From Strigamia acuminata (taxonomy: Eukaryota; Arthropoda; Chilopoda; Geophilomorpha; Linotaeniidae), in contig OX442314.1 in the NCBI GenBank assembly GCA_949358305.1, positions 4,777,087 through 4,841,086 of the forward strand: a stretch of DNA of 64,000 bases, written 5' to 3'. Positions 22,861-64,000 of the stretch are shown here, piece after piece. A program made the position numbers and the translations under genes. Within the stretch, counting starts at the first letter, position 1. Each line of letters begins with the position of its first letter. A model generated the notes under the pieces. That model did not search any database, had not been told where the DNA came from, and saw only the letters and a list, made by a program, of their open reading frames with translations.

Positions 22861-22999
22861 TTTTGAATAAAAAAAAAAAAACCCTCAACTGCACACCCCC
22901 ACCACACCCACATCCAACCCCATTGTTTGTGTCAAACCCCCCAAAACAAACTCCAACACAAATCCACCAATTTAACACTACACAACTCAGAATTTCACT

Positions 23000-23009
23000 T
23001 TTATTTATT
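23000..23009 (-). terminator. Candidate VSX poly(A) signals
   Basis: Two overlapping AATAAA signals on the - strand (23000-23005 and 23004-23009), about 155 bases past the VSX stop codon. Confidence 0.5.
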
Positions 23010-23162
23010 AAATATTTAATCATCTCTCACACACCTCCATTAAAACAAAAAAAAAATATTTACAAAACAATAAAAAAAAAAAAAAAAAATTCAATTTCAC
23101 ACACAAAACAAACAATGCGACACGTGTTATATACAAAAAAATGAAAAACCCGACGAGCGAGG

Positions 23163-56338
<33,176 letters not shown>

Positions 56339-56428
56339 TAGGAGGAGCCCCATCGCCCAATAACGAAAGGCCGACAGCCAATGATTGACGTACATGTGAC
56401 TGCAGCGAATGGCTGGGGCGAGTCGGGG

Positions 56429-56438
56429 GCGCATGCGC
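56429..56438. promoter_or_regulatory. NRF1/EWG-like palindrome upstream of VSX exon 1
   Basis: GCGCATGCGC, the core of the NRF1 (Drosophila EWG) recognition sequence, about 90 bases from the VSX start codon. It is one of ten exact copies in the window; all are listed under the findings. Confidence 0.45.
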
Positions 56439-56591
56439 GCGGGGTTTCCGGTTGGAGTCGAGGGTTGTGTGGACTCGTTCGTGAGGTTTGCTCTTGAGAT
56501 TTTGAGGGGATTTGGGACGGGGGAGCGGCGGGAGAGGAGGCGTGGGTGGCGGCGTGGGTGGTTGGGGGTTCCGGCGGAGGGGTTGCGGACA

Positions 56592-56625
<34 letters not shown>

Positions 56626-56849
56626 GTTTTTTTTTGGGGTTTTTTTTTGGGGGTTGGGAATGGTTTTTGTTTTGGTCGATGTTTTGGTCATTTGTTGGTT
56701 GGGGGATTGTTGGTCAGCGGGATGTTTGGGTTGCTATGGCGATTGGATGCTGCGGATCAAATTTCCGACACTTAGCGCCGACTAGTGAGGGTTTTTTTAA
56801 GATATTTAAATTTGGAAATAAGTGTTTTTGTTGTAATTTTTTTTAAATT

Positions 56850-57540
56850 AAATTTTAGACTGGACTGGAAAAATGTTGGAAGAAATTTTAATTCGTCTGA
56901 AAAAAGTGTTGAAAACTATTATAGACCGGTCTAAAAAAAATCTACAATATTTTTTTTTTCTTTCGCTTTTGTTTTCTAGAAATTTTTTTTTTCTTTTTGG
57001 ATTTCTTTAATTTAAAGGTCTGAAATTTTAGACTTCTGAGGATTTTTTTTTCGTAATTTTTATTTTATGCAAAAAAAAATAGAAAATTAAATTTTTTTTT
57101 TTTTTTTAAAAGAAAACCTAAAATTTTTTTTTTTTTAGACCCTGTCTAAATAACTTAGCAAAAATTTTAGACTGGTCTGAAAAGAATTGCAAATTTTTTT
57201 CATTTTTCACATTTCCTCAATTTTATATTTTACCAAAAAAATAAATAAATAAATAAAAATAAAATTTTCGATCTAAAAATTTTAGACCTGTCTAAAAAAA
57301 AATAACAACACCCAAACCAAAGAAAAATTTCTAATTTCCTTTTCCACAAAAAAAATATCAAAATACATTTTCCAAAAATCAAAACTTTGGGTCTAAAATT
57401 TTTAGACCTGTCTAAAAAAAAACAACAACACCCAAACCAAAAAAAAATTCCAAATTTCCTTTCCACAAAAAAAAAAACATCAAAAAAAATTTCCAAAAAC
57501 CAAAATTTTGGGTCTAAAAATTCTAGACCGCCTAAAAAAA
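56850..57540. repeat. Diverged repeats with TTTTAGACC/GGTCTAAAA words
   Basis: Best copies are two ~118-base segments at about 57270 and 57390, with TTTTAGACCTGTCTAAAAAA and ACAACACCCAAACCAAA. Many TCTAAAA/TTTTAGA pairs can fold. Confidence 0.75.
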
Positions 57541-58239
57541 CCCAAAAAATCCCATCGACTCCAAGATGGCTTCCTCGGAGATGAGATAGGCACGTGTCTA
57601 GTGTCACAACCAATCAGTATATTGCGCGTGTGTCTCACCAGGCGGCACCCGCCCCTCTAACAAAAGCAATCAGCGCCCTCCTCCGGTGACGGGTCTCGTC
57701 TGGAGCGCGACTTTAATCCGAACCCTGCGCGCACTAATCATTCAAGCGGCGCGACCCCGCTACAGCGAATCGCAACGAAATTAACCTGCGCAACTGTCTC
57801 TGTCGGGTGAATGACATCTCGGCTCGTTTGTGCCTATTTCGTTATTAAGGCGCGAATTTCGGGACAAGTTGAAATCGCGGGGCGGCGAGAGTGCGCCGAG
57901 ACGTCCGTCAGTCGCGTGACGTGCTGTCAGCCGCAGGTTATTTCCTCGCGCGCCGTTTCGTGAGTAGAGACGCTTTTATATCAATAATAAGACAGGGGAA
58001 AAAAGAGGAAAAAAAAGGGAGAGTCAGCGTCTAATTGCAACTGTGTCTGTCTCTGTCTCTGTCTCTGGCGCGTCGCTCGCTCTTTCTCTTTCGGCTCTGC
58101 GCGCTACGTGTTTCCGTCAGACGTCAAGGCGAGGAAGGCGAGTGCGTGCGTGGTTGTCTTTGGTCGCGCTGCGCTACTCTGCTGTTTGCTTCGTCATTTT
58201 CTGTTTGTTTGTGTTCACTTTGCTCGGCTCGAAACACTT

Positions 58240-58500
58240 TGACTTTGAGTTTTTGGATTTTGGTTTTTTTTTTCTTTTTTGGTTTTTTGGTTTTTTTGGA
58301 TTTTGGTTTTATTTTATTTTTTTGGTTTTTTGGTTTTTTGGGATTTTGTTTTTATTTTTTTTTTTGGTTTTTTGGTTTTTTGGGATTTTGGTTTTTTTTT
58401 TGGATTTTTTGGATTTTGGTTTTTTGGATTTTAGTTTTTTTTTTTTTTTGGATATTTTGGATTTTGGTTTTTTTTACTCGGATTTTTTTGATTTTGGTTT
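58240..58500. repeat. T/G-rich low-complexity array (TTTTGGATTTTGG)
   Basis: Short irregular units of GGTTTTTTGG and GGATTTT. Confidence 0.8.
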
Positions 58501-58559
58501 TATTTTTAGATGGGTCTAAAATTAGTAAAATGTTGGGGGGATTGGTTGTTTTTTTTTAT

Positions 58560-59160
58560 TTTTGTTGGATTTTTGGTCTAAAATGTTTGGAAAACTTTTT
58601 TCCAAACATTTTAAACTTAAAATCTGAAAGAAAAAACGTTTTTTCTTCACATTTTAGGTCTAAAATGTGTCTAAAAACGTTTTTTCTTTCGGATTTTAAG
58701 TTTAAAATGTTTGGAAAACGTTTTTCTTCATATTTTAGATCTAAAACGTTGGGGAAAACGTTCTTCTTCACATTTTAGGTCTAAAATGTGTCCAAAAACG
58801 TTTTTTCTTCACATTTTAGGTCTAAAATGTGTCTAAAAACGTTTTTTCTTTCGGATTTTAAGTTTAAAATGTTTGGAAAACGTTTTTCTTCATATTTTAG
58901 ATCTAAAACGTTGGGGAAAACGTTCTTCTTCACATTTTAGGTCTAAAATGTGTCCAAAAACGTTTTTTCTTTCTGATTTTAAGTATAAAATGTGTCTAAA
59001 AACATTTTTTTTTCAAATTTTAAGTCTAAAATATTTAGAAAACGTTTTTCTTCATATTTTTCACATTTTAGGTCTAAAATATATCTAAAAACGTTTTTTC
59101 TTTCAGATTTTAACTCTAAAATGTTTTCTTCTTTTGCTACTAGGTTTAAATTGAGGAATA
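58560..59160. repeat. GTCTAAAA-word array with ~162-bp higher-order repeat
   Basis: Basic words are TTTTAGGTCTAAAATGTGTC and AAAACGTTTTTTCTT. A four-unit block starting near 58650 recurs from near 58812 with the same order of variants (offset about 162). Confidence 0.88.
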
Positions 59161-60296
59161 AATGTCAAACTAAAAATAATTTTACAAATTTTAGGCTTAA
59201 AAAAATTTCCCACTTATAATTTCAGGCTTGAAGTCTAAAATTTTATCTAAACAAGTAAACTTTCTGTTTTTTTTCCGCATTTTCAATCTCCATTCACAAA
59301 ACACCATCAAACAGAAACCACAATATTTTTATTACTATTTCTCCCACCAGACCCAAAATGGCCGCCACAAAAACACAAAAAAATCACACAAAACAAACTC
59401 CAAATTACCCTTGAAACCCCCAAAAATCCCACCAAAAAACGACCAAAATAAAAAAAAACACAAACACATTTTCAATTAAAACAATTTTTTAATTTTTTTA
59501 AATTTAAAAAAAATTGCATCGATTCGAAAAAATGGCCGCAGCCCATAAATCCGTTAATGAAATTTTCAGCGTGCACAGCCAGTCAGTTGAGTCGGTATTT
59601 AAATTCTGCACCGTCGTTGCTGGCGATGCAATCTGCATTGATTTACACGCATTTCAATTGGGAGGCATTTGTTTATTTGAGCGTCGGTTTAATTCGCTCG
59701 ATTTGATTAGAAGAGGGCGCTGACAAATGAATTCGAACGAGTAATGGCGGATTTATTAAAACTCGCATCTCGGGAGACGACGAGTTATGGAAACATAAAT
59801 CCCCATCCACGCACCCACACACACTCGACGAACCCTCATAACGAACCAACGTTCCATTCACGTCTCCACAGATGTCGCTCAACTCGCATCAACTTCCTAA
59901 TTGAACGAAACGACCAAGATCCCGCCCGGGTGTCAACAAAACGCGTTTTGCAACCTTTAAAACTCGTTTTACATTGTACCACTCACGCAAAAAAATTATT
60001 TTATGTTGTTATATATATTTTTTTTATTTGTCACATTTGTAATAATGAGGTAGAGTTGGATTAATTATCAACATTTCGCTGCTTATGTGAGCATGAAAAC
60101 GCGCGTGCGCCGTGTGGTCGAGGCAGCTGGTGGAAAAGGCGAATAAATCATGGTAATTTTAATATGTTTGAAATGCTCTGCGGATTGACGAGATGTGCGA
60201 AATTATTCTTTCAAACATGAAAGAACATCAACATTTTAAACTATAGAACCATAAAAAATGTTTTAAAAAATATGAAAAAATGACATTTGTCCGTCG

Positions 60297-60391
60297 TCCT
60301 AACCTAACCTAAACCTAACCTAACCTAACCTAACCTAACCTAACTTTAACTTAACCTAACCTAACCTAACCTAACCTAACTTAACCTAACC
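60297..60391 (-). repeat. Interstitial CCTAA array
   Basis: About 95 bases of CCTAA, with AAACCTAACC and TTAACC variants. The TTAGG strand is the - strand. Confidence 0.92.
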
Positions 60392-61844
60392 GACCGGTCG
60401 AAAAACTGTTTTAAGATCTTTGTATGTAGACCTCGGATATTTATGTAAAATAAAATTCGTTTTATGCACATAAAATATGCACTAAAAAGTCTATTTTATG
60501 CAGAATAGAAATAAAAATATGCGGAATAAAAAAATTTATTCGAGTGAAATCGGGTGTTAAATAACAACTTGATGCCATTTCAAAGTGTTCGTGATGTAAA
60601 TGAATTATAATTAGTCATTACCAGTACGATTAATTTTTTTCTATTTTTTTTATTTTTTTATTTCTTAAAAATTTTTCCAGACACTAATTTAGGGACTTCC
60701 CCTGGTGTCTGTTTTTGGCGAAGTCCTCAGTTTTCCGATGGAGTCAGAACACTCCGATAACGGTTTCATTAAAATACAATTCTATAATCTTGTGATTTTG
60801 TATTAATCACGAAACCAATCATTTTTGATGCCTTCGAATTCAATAAAGGGATTTTGCATTTGTTTGCAATGCATGCAGGGAGTGTCGTCTAGCGCGACAC
60901 TATCTACCGCGACATGAATATAACGCGACATGAGAAACTACGACTACGTGTATTTTGGGTTTTTCTTTTTCTAATCTCTAAGAAAATTAAATTTTATTTT
61001 ATTTATTCATTTATTTTATTTAATTCTGGAATCTGCAATTTAAAAAATCAAATAAAAATTGTGCATTTTCACTTAAATTCAGAAGCAAAATTATTTACAG
61101 AGTATTTATTTATTATTCTCCATGTGGTTGACATGGTAGCCACGATGGTTTGCCCTGCAATGAGAATGCATTCTGGGTAGCATGACATTACAAGAGCTTA
61201 ACTCTTTATAAACTAGTTGTTTAAATGTAGTGCGAACGGAGTATAACAGGGGTTTTTATAAGGGAAAAGTACCTGCCGCAAACTGTGTAGTGTAACCCAC
61301 AGAGGGTTACCGGTATTCTTATTCCAAAATGTTACAAGGGTATAGCCTGGATTTTAAAAATCTTTGGTCTAAACAGGTTTTGACTCGAAGTGTTGTTGAT
61401 TTCTTGTTTCTACCATATAAGATGTTTTATCGTCTAATTTAATTATATGTAAACATACGCTGCCTAACCTAACCTAACCTACCTCTTATCCGTCCTTACC
61501 TGACACAGCATTTTCTCCTGTCAATCGACACTTCCTTTTAGAAGAAAGTCTAAATTAAAAGGAGGATATGCAGAGTATTGTGATTATGCAAGTTTCCTTT
61601 TGTGATTGGCTATTTTGCTTCTGCCTGTCTCATTGATGCACCCTATAAAGAAGTATCTTTCCATTGAATGACTTGTGAAATGACTTGCAAATGATGCTCA
61701 TGTGTTTAGAGTTCATAAGAGATCCCAATTGTGACTTATATTTACTGCTGATGTTTATATTTTATATTTTAGATGAGTACTTTTAAAAGTGATGATGACT
61801 TAATTTTTCCTACATGAGTGAGCTGCAATCCTTTACATTTAACG

Positions 61845-61925
61845 TAAGATGACTATACGGTAAGATAAGTTAACGACGGTGCTCTACAACTTTGTAATTG
61901 GAAATTTTGCCGCATCTTCGACCGT
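61845..61925. repeat. Dispersed repeat family A, diverged partial copy
   Basis: Shares GGTGCTCTACAACTTTGTAA and TTGGAAATTTTGC with the copies at 29680 and 50465, then diverges. Confidence 0.7.
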
Positions 61926-61996
61926 TTAAAAAGTATGAAATGGTTGACCTTCAAGATGACCTTCCTATTCGACCGCATTATTAGAATGAATATAAA

Positions 61997-62092
61997 CCAA
62001 CCTAACCTAACCTAAATCTAAACCTAACCTAAACCTAACCTAACCTAACCTAAACCTAACCTAAACCTAACCTAACCTAACCTAACCTAACA
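61997..62092 (-). repeat. Interstitial CCTAA array
   Basis: About 95 bases of mixed CCTAA and CCTAAA units. Confidence 0.92.
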
Positions 62093-62937
62093 AGGTGTTT
62101 CCAGAGTTTATATTAATTGATTGTTATGCTATTGTAGTGTTGCTATGATAACGTGTATTGTTAACAATATGCTTCTGTGTATTTCTGATGACCGGCCTAT
62201 TAAATTCTAATGTGTTCAGTATTTGATGATTTGGTACTAACTTTACCTAATGTAAATGTGTCTTTAACAAGTCTAAGTCATCTGTTATTAACAAGAGAAT
62301 TGAGAATTATTTAGATTTATACTGAGAAATTGCAGACTAAATGCTTTTGATTGTGTGATTAAGATCGTCATGGTAACAGGCAGCATGTTTGCTGTGTTTG
62401 TCGCGTGCTGCCAGTTCCCGCGGTGCACAATCCTCTGCAACTGACGGCTACCGTGCCAAATATTTGCATTGCAAGCGCCAGCACCAACACACACTCGCCC
62501 CCTTTCTCTTTCGACTCTTTTCTAACCCGTTGCGCATGCGCATCCAATTTTAACACGTGAAAAAAAAATTCCCTTCTTCATCTCTGCTTACACCCGGATG
62601 GATGGAAATTTTAATATGAAGCGAAGTGTCCAAAGCGCGTGAAACCCGAGCGTGCGAATCACGAAAACCAGAAACGAAAAATGTATATAAAATAATTCAA
62701 ATTGGAGCACGTGCTGTCCACACAGGGGCGCCCATATTTCTAGCCCAAAAGGATATCAGCAAGCAAATGCACCCATTTGAAATGAGTACATAAAATAAAC
62801 AACTTAATCTCATTACAATTTTAATTTTTACGTTATCGAACATTACACACTTTTATTTAGTGATTTAAATCAGTTTTCGACTTTGTAACAAGTGTAATGA
62901 TGGATTGCATGTGACATAACTATGTTAGGACATACAC

Positions 62938-63080
62938 CTAACCTTAACCTAACCTTAACCTAACCTAAACCTAACCTTAACCTAACCTAAACCTAACCTA
63001 AACCTAACCTTAACCTAACCTAATTTAGACCTAATCTTAACCTAACCTAACCTAAACCTAACTTAAACCTAACCTTAACC
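62938..63080 (-). repeat. Interstitial CCTAA array, left half of an outward-facing pair
   Basis: About 140 bases of CCTAA, CCTTAA and CCTAAA units, separated by about 12 bases from the oppositely oriented array at 63092. Confidence 0.93.
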
Positions 63081-63091
63081 AAATAGTTTAG

Positions 63092-63451
63092 TGTTAGGTT
63101 AGGTTAAGGTTAGATTTAGATTAGGTTAGGTTTAGGTTAAGGTTAGGTTTAGGTTAAGGTTAGGTTTAGGTTAAGGTTAGGTTTAGGTTAAGGTTAGGTT
63201 TAGGTTAAGGTTAGGTTTAGGTTAAGGTTAGGTTTAGGTTAAGGTTTGGTTTAGGTTAAGGTTAGGTTTAGGTTAAGGTTAGGTTTAGGTAAAGTTAGGT
63301 TTAGGTTAAGATTAGGTTTAGTTTAGGTTATGTTTAGGTTATGTTTAGGTTATGTTTAGGTTAGGTTAGGTTTAGTTTAGGTTTAGGTTAGTTTTAGGTT
63401 AGATTTAGGTTAGGTTTAGGTTAGGTTTAGGTTAGGTTTAGGTTAGGTTGG
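63092..63451 (+). repeat. Interstitial TTAGG array, 17-bp composite unit
   Basis: About 360 bases. The main part repeats TTAAGGTTAGGTTTAGG (17 bases = TTAAGG + TTAGG + TTTAGG). The right end shifts to TTAGGTTTAGG. Ordinary sequence follows, so this is not a chromosome end. Confidence 0.93.
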
Positions 63452-63894
63452 TTTATGCAGCGCCAATACAGGATTTTCATACATCGAGAAATCGCATAAT
63501 TGGTGCAATTAACACTGTAATACCTGCAATGTTACATGATACCCGGCAAGAATTGAAATATGCTGATTGGATATTTTAATAGCAACTCAATGGCGCCCAT
63601 GTTGGAAAATTCATATATAAAATATTATACTTCGTACTTTTCATTCAAAAATTAAAATTTCCATAAAATTAAATTCTATAGATGAAAATTAAGACTTATC
63701 GAGTCTCTATTCAAGATAAAAATATCTAGACGCAGCCAGCACTAACCGTTTATTTTATATACTCACTTCAAATGGGGTTTAGCAGACCCATGACATAAGA
63801 TGATGTCATTATGTGAACTCGTTAGACCACCCGGGCCGCGGGTTAATGATTGACGTGACCCTCACCAGGTAACGGAACGCCTCCACACGGTCGG

Positions 63895-64000
63895 GGGTTG
63901 GAGTATCTCGTACTCCATTTTTGTTTATGATAATTTATGACGCTGCCGATTGCAGCGCCACCTACGTGGTCACTCGATTAAAAACACACTTATGCAAACA
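63895..64000. repeat. Dispersed repeat family C, copy 2, cut by window end
   Basis: Resembles 30265-30375 (CAGCGCCACCTACG, AAACACACTTATGC). From 63452 to 63894 no gene is recognised. Confidence 0.55.

Larger units (their letters stand above)
18353..22980. other. Convergent intergenic region between presenilin and VSX
   Basis: No gene is supported. 18560-18800 is unusually non-repetitive and carries several TAATTA-type homeodomain core motifs. A palindromic CRE lies at 18856-18863. GCGCATGCGC occurs at 19601-19610 and GCGCATGCG at 21553. Pyrimidine-rich low-complexity DNA lies at 20840-20910. The two tandem arrays are listed separately. Confidence 0.55.
56339..60290. other. VSX upstream region, no further gene recognised
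   Basis: A T29 run lies at about 56594-56622. Arrays lie at 56850-57540 and 58240-59160. A GC-rich non-repetitive block at 57560-58240 with CT-rich stretches is a candidate VSX 5'UTR or promoter region, but I cannot place a transcription start. 59500-60290 is ordinary AT-rich DNA. Confidence 0.55.
60392..62934. other. Spacer with interspersed-repeat debris, no gene recognised
   Basis: Contains short CCTAA tracts (61462-61481, 61997-62092), a diverged family A copy (61845-61925), and GCGCATGCGC at 62532-62541. A ~60-base segment at 61118-61180 resembles 53225-53285 (ATGGTAGCCACG/GTGGTAGCCATG, then TGCAATGAGAATGCAT-like). 60950-61130 is AT-rich. No coding region was found. Confidence 0.55.

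Noticed and set aside
63092-63451. Chromosome end
   Set aside because: About 550 bases of ordinary sequence follow, and a facing CCTAA tract precedes it; the array is interstitial.
62938-63451. Telomere-to-telomere fusion point
   Set aside because: The order is CCTAA then TTAGG, the reverse of what end-to-end fusion produces.

Overview
The window is animal genomic DNA, most likely from an arthropod. The evidence is four spliced nuclear genes with GT-AG introns, AT-rich introns, and interstitial TTAGG/CCTAA arrays of the arthropod telomere type. No species is assigned. No prokaryotic, plasmid or phage features were seen, and I saw no tRNA or rRNA gene.

Layout: (1) 1-700 holds the last exon of a DEG/ENaC sodium-channel gene whose other exons lie upstream. 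(2) 900-1700 is a dense run of perfect short hairpins of unknown nature. (3) 3445-18268 is a compact three-gene block, all on the + strand: DTL/CDT2 (10 coding exons, PCNA-coupled CRL4 ubiquitin ligase receptor), CCT4 (10 exons, chaperonin delta subunit) and presenilin (11 exons, gamma-secretase catalytic subunit). All three reading frames are complete and intact. CCT4 sits between two inverted copies of a ~480-bp sequence, and part of its 3' flank is duplicated about 1 kb downstream. (4) 18269-23162 is a convergent intergenic region. (5) 23163-56338 on the - strand is one VSX (Chx10/ceh-10 type) homeobox gene in five coding exons. They encode an octapeptide, homeodomain, CVC domain and OAR motif. 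Intron 1 is 18.9 kb and the gene spans 33 kb. (6) 56339-64000 is VSX upstream DNA with tandem arrays, dispersed repeats and several interstitial telomere-like tracts.

The genes share no pathway. The first three are housekeeping genes, and E2F-like and CCAAT motifs before DTL fit cell-cycle control. VSX looks like a developmental regulator in a large non-coding territory.

The most unusual property is the non-coding DNA. More than 25 separate tandem arrays fill introns and spacers. Each has its own AT-rich unit, but unit lengths cluster at 20, 30 and 40 bp, with A- and T-tracts about one helical turn apart. Several arrays are built into higher-order repeats (271, 180 and ~162 bp). Spacers between arrays carry ten exact copies of the palindrome GCGCATGCGC. 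All splice sites and family assignments were read by eye from translated sequence; no database search was possible.
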